DNA from: CAYQDR01 sp964416315
Lineage (GTDB): Bacteria; Methylomirabilota; Methylomirabilia; Rokubacteriales; DASRDR01
Assembly: GCA_964416315.1 (NCBI GenBank)
Contig: CAYQDR010000151.1
Location: forward strand, 1 to 10,564
DNA length: 10,564 nt
Direction of reading: 5' to 3'
Shown piece by piece: positions 4,562 to 10,564 of the stretch. The position numbers and the translations under genes were made by a program. How positions within the stretch are numbered: the first letter of the stretch is position 1; each line of letters begins with the position of its first letter. A model generated the notes under the pieces. That model was not told where the DNA came from and did not search any database. It saw nothing but the letters and a program-made list of their open reading frames with translations.

Positions 4562-6996
4562 GCACCGCAGTCACGATCGAGCCCACGTCCACTGCGCCCT
4601 ACTGGGTCGAAGCAGGGCGGGCCGCCGGGGGCCGGTCCCGCTTCCTGGCCAGGATCGGCGGCCTCCACTGTTCGCTCTGCACCGGCACGATCGAGAAGGC
4701 GGTCGGGCGCCTGCCCGGGGTGAGCAAAGTGGCCGTGAGCCTCACCCACGAGCAGGCGCTCGTGGAGTACGACCCCGCGGCGGTGACGCCGCGCGAGCTC
4801 GTGGCGACCCTGAAGGACATCGGGTACACGATCTGGGATCCGCGCAAGGCGCGCCCGTACGACGAGGAGGAAGCCGACCTCGTCCGGGAAGGCAAGCGGC
4901 TGCTCGCCGGGATCGGCTTCAGCGTGCTGGCCATCACCCTTATCCTGCAGGTGACCGGCCCCTGGTCCCTGCTCGTCGACGGGGTCGTCGCCGTGAGCCT
5001 AATGGGGCTCGCCTTCCTGATCCTGCGGAGCGAGGGGTTGGCGAAGGCAGTGCTCGGGACGGCCGCGCTGGGACTGGCGGCCGCCGCGGTCCTGCTCGCC
5101 AAGTTCCTCGGGGTGGTGCAGCCCGCGGTGCCCTGGCTCCTCGGGGTGTTCGCCGTCCTCGTCGTGTTTGGGCTGGCCCGGCACATCCTCCGGATGGCGT
5201 TCCAGGCGATCCGCCGGGGGATCCTCAACCAGCATGTCCTCCTGGAGTTCGCGGCCTTCGCGGGGCTGATCGGCGGGGCGATCGGGCTTGCCCTGAAGCC
5301 GACCGGCTACCCCACGGCTCCCTTTTTCGCGGTGTCGGTGCTGGTCGTGACCTATCACCTCTTCTCGGAGTGGCTCTCGCTCCTGGTCAAGACCCGGAGC
5401 TCCCAGGCCGTCAAGCGACTGCTCGACCTCCAGCCCGACACGGCGCGCGTCGCCCGCGATAGGGGCGAGGTCGACGTCGGCATCGACGAGGTCGTGGTGG
5501 GGGACCTCGTCCGGGTCCGGCCCGGGGAGCGTGTCCCGGTGGATGGCAAGGTCGTGTCGGGACACTCCGCCGTGGACCAGTCCCTCGTGACAGGGGAGCC
5601 GCTACCGGTCGAGCGGGGCCCCGGCGAGCCTGTGATCGGCGGGTCGGTCAACGGGCTCGGCACACTGCTGATCCGCGTCACCGCCGTCGGCGCAGAGAGC
5701 TTCCTCCAGAAGGTCGTTCGGCACGTCGAGGACGCGCGGGCGCTCAAGCCGGGCATCCTCCATCTCGTGGATCGGGTGCTCCGGATCTACGCCCCGGCGG
5801 TGCTCGTGCTCTCCGTGCTTTCGTTCCTGGCCTGGACCGTGGGCGCGTGGTGGGCGACCGGTGAGGCCGACCTCGCGCGGGCGGTCTTCGCCGGGCTCAG
5901 CGTCCTGGTCATGGGCTATCCGTGCGCGGTCGGCATCGCGGCCCCACTCTCGATCGTCCGGGGCGCGGGCGAGGCCGCGGACCAGGGCGTCATCATGCGG
6001 ACCGGCGAGGCCTTCCAGGCCTTCCGGCTCGTCAAGCGCCTCGTTCTCGACAAGACGGGGACGCTGACCGTGGGCCGGCCGGTGCTGAAGGAGACCCTCG
6101 GGGTGGGCGACCCGGACGAGCTCCTGGCCCTGGCCGCCGCAGCCGAGGCGGCGTCCGAGCACCCCCTAGCGCGGGCCATCCTCGACGCCGCGCTCGACCG
6201 AGGGCTCCGACTGCCGCGCGTGGACGAGTTCACGGCGGCGCCGGGGCGCGGCGTGTCGGCGCTCGTCGAGGACGTCCGGGTCCGCGCGGGACGTCCCGCG
6301 TATCTGCAAGGGGAGGGTGTGGACCTTGCCCCGCTCTCCGCACGCATCGCCGAGCTCGAGCAGGCCGGCCACACGGTGGTCGCGGTCGGGCGGGACCGAG
6401 AGCTCCTCGGCGCCCTCGCCTTCGCCGACGAGCTGCGCGAGGACGCGATCGAGACAGTCGCAGCGATGAAGCAGGCGGGCCTCGTTCCGGTCATGGTGAC
6501 CGGCGACAACGAGGGCACCGCGCGGCGCGTGGCGGCGGCGCTCGGCATCGCCGAGGTCCACGCCGGTGTCCTGCCCGGGGAGAAGGCCGAGATCGTCCGC
6601 CGTCTGCAGCGCGAGGGCCGGGTCGCGATGGTCGGCGACGGCATCAACGATGCGCCGGCGCTGATGCAGGCCGACGTCGGAGTGGCCATGGGTGGGGGGA
6701 CCGATATCGCCATCGAGTCCGCGGACATCATCATCGTCGGGAACCGTCTCCGGTCCATCCTCACGGCACGGGAGATCAGCCGACGGAGCTATGGCAAGAC
6801 CAAGCAGAACGTCGTGCTGGCGTTCCTGTTCAACGGCGTCGGGATCCCCGTCGCCACCACCGGCCTGGTGTACCCGGTCTGGGCCATGGCGGCCATGGCG
6901 GTGAGCGTGACGAGCATCTTTCTCAATTCGCTCGGGGGTCGGCCTTCGCTCTTCGTCAACGCGGTGCTCAGCGTGGGGCGGCCCGGCCGTTCATGA
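4558..6996 (+). CDS. P1B-type metal-exporting ATPase with a YPC membrane motif
   Basis: An 812-residue pump. The N-terminal HMA domain (about 30-96) carries C38 and C41 (GLHCSLC). About six hydrophobic segments (115-275) precede the actuator domain with TGE (345-347). The pump core follows: the TM motif YPC (Y454, P455, C456) where most P1B pumps have CPC, the phosphorylated D498 in DKTGT, the nucleotide-binding H535-P536, TGDN (648-651) and GDGIND (693-698). The last two segments contain an FN pair and MAVSVTS, resembling the Asn and MxxSS metal-site positions of Cu(I) pumps. P1B pumps move soft or transition metals out of the cytosol using ATP. The Tyr replacement and the extra membrane hairpin make the substrate uncertain. 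The start is fixed by the ATGA overlap with the HMA gene. The stop overlaps the next gene in the same way. Confidence 0.93.
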   Translation: MSTAVTIEPTSTAPYWVEAGRAAGGRSRFLARIGGLHCSLCTGTIEKAVGRLPGVSKVAVSLTHEQALVEYDPAAVTPRELVATLKDIGYTIWDPRKARPYDEEEADLVREGKRLLAGIGFSVLAITLILQVTGPWSLLVDGVVAVSLMGLAFLILRSEGLAKAVLGTAALGLAAAAVLLAKFLGVVQPAVPWLLGVFAVLVVFGLARHILRMAFQAIRRGILNQHVLLEFAAFAGLIGGAIGLALKPTGYPTAPFFAVSVLVVTYHLFSEWLSLLVKTRSSQAVKRLLDLQPDTARVARDRGEVDVGIDEVVVGDLVRVRPGERVPVDGKVVSGHSAVDQSLVTGEPLPVERGPGEPVIGGSVNGLGTLLIRVTAVGAESFLQKVVRHVEDARALKPGILHLVDRVLRIYAPAVLVLSVLSFLAWTVGAWWATGEADLARAVFAGLSVLVMGYPCAVGIAAPLSIVRGAGEAADQGVIMRTGEAFQAFRLVKRLVLDKTGTLTVGRPVLKETLGVGDPDELLALAAAAEAASEHPLARAILDAALDRGLRLPRVDEFTAAPGRGVSALVEDVRVRAGRPAYLQGEGVDLAPLSARIAELEQAGHTVVAVGRDRELLGALAFADELREDAIETVAAMKQAGLVPVMVTGDNEGTARRVAAALGIAEVHAGVLPGEKAEIVRRLQREGRVAMVGDGINDAPALMQADVGVAMGGGTDIAIESADIIIVGNRLRSILTAREISRRSYGKTKQNVVLAFLFNGVGIPVATTGLVYPVWAMAAMAVSVTSIFLNSLGGRPSLFVNAVLSVGRPGRS

Positions 6997-7292
6997 TCCG
7001 GATCGAGCTCCTCTGGGCGCCGGGCTGAGGCAAGTGCCAGGCGGCCCGGGCCGTGGTCGCCCGATTGATCGAGGAGGCGAAGGCGGAGCTCCCGGATCTC
7101 CAGCTCGAGGAGGTGGACGTAACTGAGCGTCCCGAGGTCGCGGTGAGATACCGGGTGATGGCCACGCCCGCGATCGCGATCAATGGCCGGCTCGAGTTCG
7201 TGGGGGTTCCTGGCGAGGAGGCGCTGCGCGAGCGGCTGCAGGCGGCCGGGTCCCGTGAGGGATGGCCGGGGGGGCGGTCGTCCGCAGGCTGA
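6993..7292 (+). CDS. Thioredoxin-fold selenoprotein, UGA read as selenocysteine in UxxC
   Basis: The ATG at 6993 overlaps the ATPase stop as ATGA. The frame reads MIRIELLWAPG, then UGA (7026-7028), then GKCQAARAVV and on to a stop at 7290-7292, giving 99 residues if UGA is decoded. The result is a complete small thioredoxin/glutaredoxin fold: first strand, W-A-P-G-U-G-K-C active site (U12, C15), helix, EEVDVTE strand, cis-Pro in ATPAI, and INGRLEFVG strand. UGA replaces exactly the N-terminal, nucleophilic Cys, the usual place for selenocysteine in such proteins, and a SECIS-like hairpin follows. It is likely cytosolic (no signal peptide) and made with the metal pump; it may reduce or pass on a thiol-bound metal or oxyanion. 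The alternative is a Cys-to-stop mutation or read error; the undamaged downstream fold argues against old decay. Confidence 0.82.
7040..7061 (+). promoter_or_regulatory. Bacterial SECIS-like stem-loop after the in-frame UGA
   Basis: GGCGGCC (7040-7046) can pair with GGTCGCC (7055-7061) in seven pairs, one of them G-U, around the eight-base loop CGGGCCGT. The loop begins 18 bases after the UGA and has G as its second base. Bacterial SECIS elements are known to have a short hairpin with a G in the first two loop positions, about 16-37 bases after UGA. In G+C-rich DNA such hairpins arise by chance, and GGCC-CGGGCC pairings compete with it. Confidence 0.6.
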
Positions 7293-7339
7293 AGAACGCC
7301 TTCCGCAGCCGCGCCCGGACCGTGCCGGGGGGTAGCTGA
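7262..7339 (+). pseudogene. Short relic resembling the N-terminus of an FtsX-type permease
   Basis: A 25-codon frame reads VVRRLKNAFRSRART and then VPGGS before a stop. This Arg-rich pattern is how MacB/FtsX-family permeases begin, just before TM1, and it parallels RRGFRNPFRNVVRT at the start of the next gene. No membrane segment follows. It overlaps the end of the selenoprotein frame and is out of frame with the next permease. It may be the remnant of a lost or duplicated permease start, or a chance translation. Confidence 0.3.
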
Positions 7340-7356
7340 GCCGTTTGGAGGGATCG

Positions 7357-8550
7357 ATGGGGGCCATCCGGCGGGGATTTCGAAACCCCTTCAGGAACGT
7401 GGTCCGGACGGCCGTGGCCGTCGGCCTGCTGGCCCTGGTCCTGGCACTCCTCGCCCTCATGATCCAGGCGGCCGTGCTCAGTCGCGAGCAGCTCGGGCGG
7501 CTCGAGGCCCGGGTCCGGACGCTAATCGAGCTGCGGGAGGCCGGGGCCTTCGGGACCGGCGGCTTCGGCGCCGACAAGCCGGTGGGGGAGGAGGCCTTCT
7601 CCGTGGACACCCTCGAAAAGGTCCGGCGGATCCCCCATGCGCGCCACATCGTGCGGATAGAGGAGTACATCTACACGCCCCAGATCGACCCGAGCAAGGG
7701 GAACGCGTACGCGATGATCATCGGCATGCGCCCCGGGGCGGCCATGCGGGCCATCGGCGAGGTCGACTATGAGAACGCCCGGCTCCTGGCCGGGCGGGCG
7801 CTCCGCGACGAGGATGCCGGGCAGCCCGTGGCGGTCGTCGGCAAGCTCTGGGCGACCCAGCGGCTCGGCCTCGCCGAGCCGACCGAGGGCGTGCGCGCGA
7901 GCCGGGAGGTCGTTCTGAACGGGAAGGCGTTCCGGGTCGTCGGCGTCTACACGACCGACAACGATTTCGGCGACAACCACGTCTTCGTCCCGCTTGAGGC
8001 GTTCCGGGAGACCTTCCACCCTGGGAAGAAGCTCGGGAAGATCTTCGTGTCCGTGGACTCGGTGGCCAACGTCGACCAGGTCGTGCGCGAGCTGAAGGCC
8101 ATCCCGGAGGCGGACGTGGTGACGACCCCGGAGGCCGTCTCCACGGCCCGGACGACGCTGGGCGGGCTCGCCGCGACCAGCACCGTCGGCTCGGTCGTGC
8201 TGTTCGCGGTCGGTGGTGTCCTGATCGCGTTTGTCATGGTCTTGATCACGAAGGAGCGGATTCGTGAGATCGGCACCCTCAAGGCGATTGGAGCCTCCAA
8301 TACCGAGGTCGTCGGGCAGTTCGTGGCCGAGATCTTCGCCCTGGCCCTGATGGCCGGGCTGGCGGCCCTGCCCTTGGCCTATCTATCGGGACCGATCCTC
8401 CGGCAGGCCCTGGGCCTGGCGCTGCGCGTGGACTCCGGGGTGTTCCTGGTCATCCTCGTGAGCGCGTTTGTGTTCGGGGTTCTCGGGAGCCTGTACCCCA
8501 TCGTGAAGGGGCTGCGGCTGAGCCCGGTCGAGGCGATGGAGAAGGCCTAG
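7357..8550 (+). CDS. FtsX/MacB-type ABC transporter permease, first subunit
   Basis: A 397-residue permease with the family's four-TM plan: TM1 at about 18-41, a large extracytoplasmic domain (about 42-265), then TM2 (272-295), TM3 (321-345) and TM4 (362-384). The cytoplasmic coupling loop after TM2 has the signature REIGTLKAIGAS (from residue 303), and the C-terminus shows LSPVEAMEKA, also typical. The ATG at 7357 has GGAGGG (7347-7352) upstream, better than the in-frame TTG at 7345. It is 64 bases after the selenoprotein stop and 12 bases before the second permease. By family (LolCDE, MacB, FtsEX), such pairs do not import solutes; they move lipoproteins, peptides or drugs from the membrane or periplasm, or transmit force. 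A role in metal resistance is inferred from position only. Confidence 0.9.
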   Translation: MGAIRRGFRNPFRNVVRTAVAVGLLALVLALLALMIQAAVLSREQLGRLEARVRTLIELREAGAFGTGGFGADKPVGEEAFSVDTLEKVRRIPHARHIVRIEEYIYTPQIDPSKGNAYAMIIGMRPGAAMRAIGEVDYENARLLAGRALRDEDAGQPVAVVGKLWATQRLGLAEPTEGVRASREVVLNGKAFRVVGVYTTDNDFGDNHVFVPLEAFRETFHPGKKLGKIFVSVDSVANVDQVVRELKAIPEADVVTTPEAVSTARTTLGGLAATSTVGSVVLFAVGGVLIAFVMVLITKERIREIGTLKAIGASNTEVVGQFVAEIFALALMAGLAALPLAYLSGPILRQALGLALRVDSGVFLVILVSAFVFGVLGSLYPIVKGLRLSPVEAMEKA

Positions 8551-8562
8551 GGAGAGTGACCC

Positions 8563-9828
8563 ATGCGCATGGTGGCACTCGGGGTTCGGAACCTCGTCCG
8601 GAACAAGCTGCGGCTGATCGTCGTCGCCCTGCTCATCGCTTTGCCGTTCTTCCTGCTGCTGGCCTTCCAGGCGATCAATGCCGCGGTTCGGGGTTACACC
8701 GAGGCGCTCAAGCAGGGCGTGGATACGAACCTCCAGCTGCGCGCGAAGGGCTCGATGGGGCACGTCAACATGGTGGGCAGTCACCGCCTGCTCCCCCACG
8801 ACGCGCTGGAGAAGGTCACGGAGATCGAGCACGTGGCGAAGGTCGAGCCATACCTGCTCGGGATGAGCCCCACCGAGGGTCACAACTTCGCCATGCACGT
8901 GGGCCTCAACGTGGGGGATGCCGAGCGGCTCGAATCCCATGGAGAGGCCGGGCATCCGCGGATCATCGCCGGGCGCGACTTCAGGCCGGACGACGCCGGC
9001 CAGGACGTGGCCGTGATGGGGCACGCGTACGCCCGGTGGGCGGGGATCACCGCCCACCAGCTCCCCGCCACCTTCGTCGTCGATCTGACGCGCACCCACG
9101 CCGTCATCTTTCCCCTGGACCGGCCGAGGCGGGAGCTCAAGATCATCGGGATCTACGCGAGCGGGTACGTCTTCGGTGACCAGCAGCTCTTCATGCCGAT
9201 GGAGACCTTCCGCCGCATCTACGGGGTGGACACGGGGTTCTCCTGGCTGTTCGTGACGGCGGACTCCGTGGACAGCGTGGCGGTCGTGGAGCGGAAGATC
9301 CGGGAGACGCTCGGCGACGTGGCCGACGTCATCGCCCCCAAGGCCGCGGCCACCTTTGCGAGCACGACGACCCGGACGGTCGATCGCATCGCCGGGACGG
9401 TGAGCCTCTCCGCCGTCGCGCTGATGGTGGTCGTGGTCTTCTTCGTCATGCTCGTCACGGTGCGCGAGCGCGCCCGAGAGATCGGGACCCTGAAGGCGAT
9501 CGGAGGCTCCGACGGCGGCATCGTGGTCCAGTTCCTGGCGGAGGCCACCGCCCTGAGCCTCGTCGGCGGGGTGTTCGGCATGGCGCTCTTCCGAGCGGCC
9601 GGCGGCGCCGTCGCTGGCCGCCTGTTCGGCCTGAGCATGGGCCCGTTCCTGCCCGCGCAATACAAGGACACCCTGTTCGAGAGCCTGGGGGGCGTCAGTT
9701 CGGGGATTGGCCCTTCGACGATTGGCCTGGTCCTGTTGATTGGCGCCGTCGTGGCTGCGGTGGGGAGTGGCTACGGGGCCTGGCAGGTCACGCGGCTGTC
9801 GCCGGTGGAGGCCATGAGGCATGAGTAG
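8563..9828 (+). CDS. FtsX/MacB-type ABC transporter permease, second subunit
   Basis: A 421-residue paralogue of the preceding permease: TM1 at about 18-38, a long periplasmic domain, TM2 at about 278-298, the coupling-loop signature REIGTLKAIGGS (from residue 305), TM3 (320-345), TM4 (386-410) and a closing LSPVEAMRHE. GGAGAG lies six bases before the ATG. Two different permease subunits with one ATPase is the LolCDE-like arrangement (a heterodimer) rather than the MacB homodimer. The start of the ATP-binding subunit lies inside its last codons, an eight-base overlap that would balance production of the subunits. The periplasmic domain is not one I can assign. No periplasmic adaptor (MacA/RND-type) or outer-membrane channel is in the window. 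Confidence 0.9.
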   Translation: MRMVALGVRNLVRNKLRLIVVALLIALPFFLLLAFQAINAAVRGYTEALKQGVDTNLQLRAKGSMGHVNMVGSHRLLPHDALEKVTEIEHVAKVEPYLLGMSPTEGHNFAMHVGLNVGDAERLESHGEAGHPRIIAGRDFRPDDAGQDVAVMGHAYARWAGITAHQLPATFVVDLTRTHAVIFPLDRPRRELKIIGIYASGYVFGDQQLFMPMETFRRIYGVDTGFSWLFVTADSVDSVAVVERKIRETLGDVADVIAPKAAATFASTTTRTVDRIAGTVSLSAVALMVVVVFFVMLVTVRERAREIGTLKAIGGSDGGIVVQFLAEATALSLVGGVFGMALFRAAGGAVAGRLFGLSMGPFLPAQYKDTLFESLGGVSSGIGPSTIGLVLLIGAVVAAVGSGYGAWQVTRLSPVEAMRHE

Positions 9829-10504
9829 CACCAACGGGGTGGTCTCGCTCACAGACGTCGCCAAGTACTATCGACGAGGCGCCGAGACCGTGAAGGCCCT
9901 CGACGGGATCGACCTGCGCGTCGACGGGACGGGGATGGTCGCGATCGTGGGTCCGAGCGGGAGCGGCAAGTCCACGCTGCTCCACCTGGTCGGGGCGATG
10001 GACCGCCCGACCCGGGGAGAGGTGGTCGTCGCGGGACGGGCCCTGAACGCGCTCCCGTCGAGCGCGCTCACGCGGTTCCGCCGCCAGACCGTCGGCTTCG
10101 TCTTCCAGACCTTCAACCTGATTCCCAACCTCAGCGCGCTGGAAAACGTCACGCTCCCGATGGAGTTCAACAAGGTGGGAAAGGCCGAGCGGCAGGCGCA
10201 GGGGCGGCGCCTCCTCGAGCAGGTGGGCCTCGGCCACCGCGTCACCCATCGGCCGGCCGAGCTGAGCGGGGGCGAACAGCAGCGGGTGGCGATTGCCCGG
10301 GCCCTCGCCAACGACCCGCCTCTCGTCCTGGCCGACGAGCCGACGGGCAATCTGGACACCGAGACCGGGCAGAGGATCTACGAGCTGCTCAAGGAGGTGG
10401 CGCGGCAGCGGACGGTCCTCGTCGTCACCCACGCCGAGCCGCTGGCGCAGCTGGCCGACCGGATCGTGCACATCAAGGATGGCCGGCTGGAGGAGCTCCG
10501 CTGA
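9821..10504 (+). CDS. ABC transporter ATP-binding subunit, LolD/MacB-type
   Basis: A 227-residue complete nucleotide-binding subunit of the usual LolD/FtsE length. It has Walker A GPSGSGKS (44-51), the Q-loop glutamine Q96 (VFQTFNLIP), signature LSGGE (148-152), Walker B LVLADE (168-173) followed by PTGNLD, and the switch His204 (VVTHA). The FQTFNLIPNLSALENV and ADEPTGNLD stretches are characteristic of the MacB/LolD/FtsE class that pairs with FtsX-type permeases. It hydrolyses ATP in the cytosol to drive the two permeases encoded just upstream. GGAGG at 9807-9811 precedes its ATG. The gene ends seven bases before the intron-like sequence at the right edge. Confidence 0.95.
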   Translation: MSSTNGVVSLTDVAKYYRRGAETVKALDGIDLRVDGTGMVAIVGPSGSGKSTLLHLVGAMDRPTRGEVVVAGRALNALPSSALTRFRRQTVGFVFQTFNLIPNLSALENVTLPMEFNKVGKAERQAQGRRLLEQVGLGHRVTHRPAELSGGEQQRVAIARALANDPPLVLADEPTGNLDTETGQRIYELLKEVARQRTVLVVTHAEPLAQLADRIVHIKDGRLEELR

Positions 10505-10510
10505 GGGATA

Positions 10511-10564
10511 GTCGGAGTAGAGATGACGGTTACCCGTAACCCCCTCCACGGATCCGGACGTGCG
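10511..10564 (-). mobile_element. 3' end of a group II intron (domains V-VI), cut by the window edge
   Basis: Read on the minus strand, the edge begins CGCACGTCCGGATCC, close to the 3' half of group II domain V (consensus CGCACGUACGGUUC). A domain VI-like helix follows: GGAGGGGG, the hairpin GGTTAC-GG-GTAACC, then CATCTCTACTCCGAC, where the A of CTACTCC could be the bulged branch point and GAC near 10511 the intron end. This order is the standard 3' end of bacterial group II introns. The 5' part and any reverse transcriptase lie outside the window. It sits just beyond the ABC ATPase stop, in opposite orientation. The exact boundary is uncertain. Confidence 0.55.

Noticed and set aside
6993..7028. 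A 11-residue peptide ending at the UGA, or a genome-wide UGA reassignment
   Set aside because: The downstream frame continues a complete fold, so a bare stop is unlikely; several other genes here end properly at TGA, so UGA is a normal stop in this organism.
7053..7292. 79-residue protein starting at GTG 7053
   Set aside because: No ribosome binding site, and it lacks the first strand and active-site motif that lie in frame upstream of it through the UGA.
4599..7670. Several long minus-strand open frames opposite the ATPase and first permease
   Set aside because: Low-complexity Ser/Arg/Pro-rich translations with no motif; antisense shadows of well-supported genes.
8383..9864. 493-codon minus-strand open frame opposite the second permease
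   Set aside because: Composition (rich in Arg, His, Asp, Gln) is that of an antisense shadow in G+C-rich DNA; the plus strand encodes a clear permease.
1..10564. tRNA, rRNA or CRISPR array
   Set aside because: No tRNA-like cloverleaf, rRNA sequence or regularly spaced direct repeats were seen.

Overview
The window is high in G+C (about 70% by eye) and densely packed, with genes overlapping by 4-8 bases. It carries signal peptides, thioredoxin-fold periplasmic proteins and a MacB/LolCDE-type exporter. This fits an environmental Gram-negative-type bacterium that uses selenocysteine. I cannot name the phylum; deep lineages such as Methylomirabilota/Rokubacteria or a former deltaproteobacterial group are guesses.

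Layout: the left 0.64 kb (possible membrane-protein start at the edge, a perfect inverted repeat, a membrane-anchored cupin gene) has lower G+C than the rest and looks like a different segment. From about 0.72 to 3.53 kb the minus strand carries a thiol-redox operon. In transcription order it encodes a small secreted Cys protein, a TlpA-family thioredoxin, a six-TM CcdA/DsbD-like electron carrier broken by a frameshift, a membrane protein with a TRASH-like metal site and a DUF2933-like tail, and a second TlpA-family protein whose C-terminus is replaced by unrelated sequence. From 3.8 kb the plus strand carries a metal operon behind a textbook MerR-type promoter. It encodes a MerR regulator (C81/H83, C127/H129), a CopZ-like HMA protein, an HMA-P1B-ATPase with an unusual YPC membrane motif, and a thioredoxin-fold protein with an in-frame UGA. 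Two FtsX/MacB-type permeases and their ATP-binding subunit follow. The last ~55 bases look like the 3' end (domains V-VI) of a minus-strand group II intron.

Main discovery: the gene at 6993-7292 is very probably a selenoprotein. Its start overlaps the ATPase stop as ATGA, UGA sits where the first Cys of a WAPG-C-x-x-C motif should be (giving UGKC), the thioredoxin fold continues downstream to a cis-Pro, and a bacterial-SECIS-like hairpin lies 18 nt after the UGA. A standard gene caller would miss it or start it at 7053, without its active site.

Working model (inference): a soft-metal ion is sensed by MerR, carried by the HMA protein and exported by the YPC ATPase. A selenol/thiol protein in the cytosol and TlpA/CcdA/TRASH proteins in the envelope handle metal-thiol chemistry. 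The ABC exporter may remove a metal complex or an envelope component. The frameshift and the chimeric 3' end suggest that the redox arm is decaying in this strain, unless they are assembly errors.
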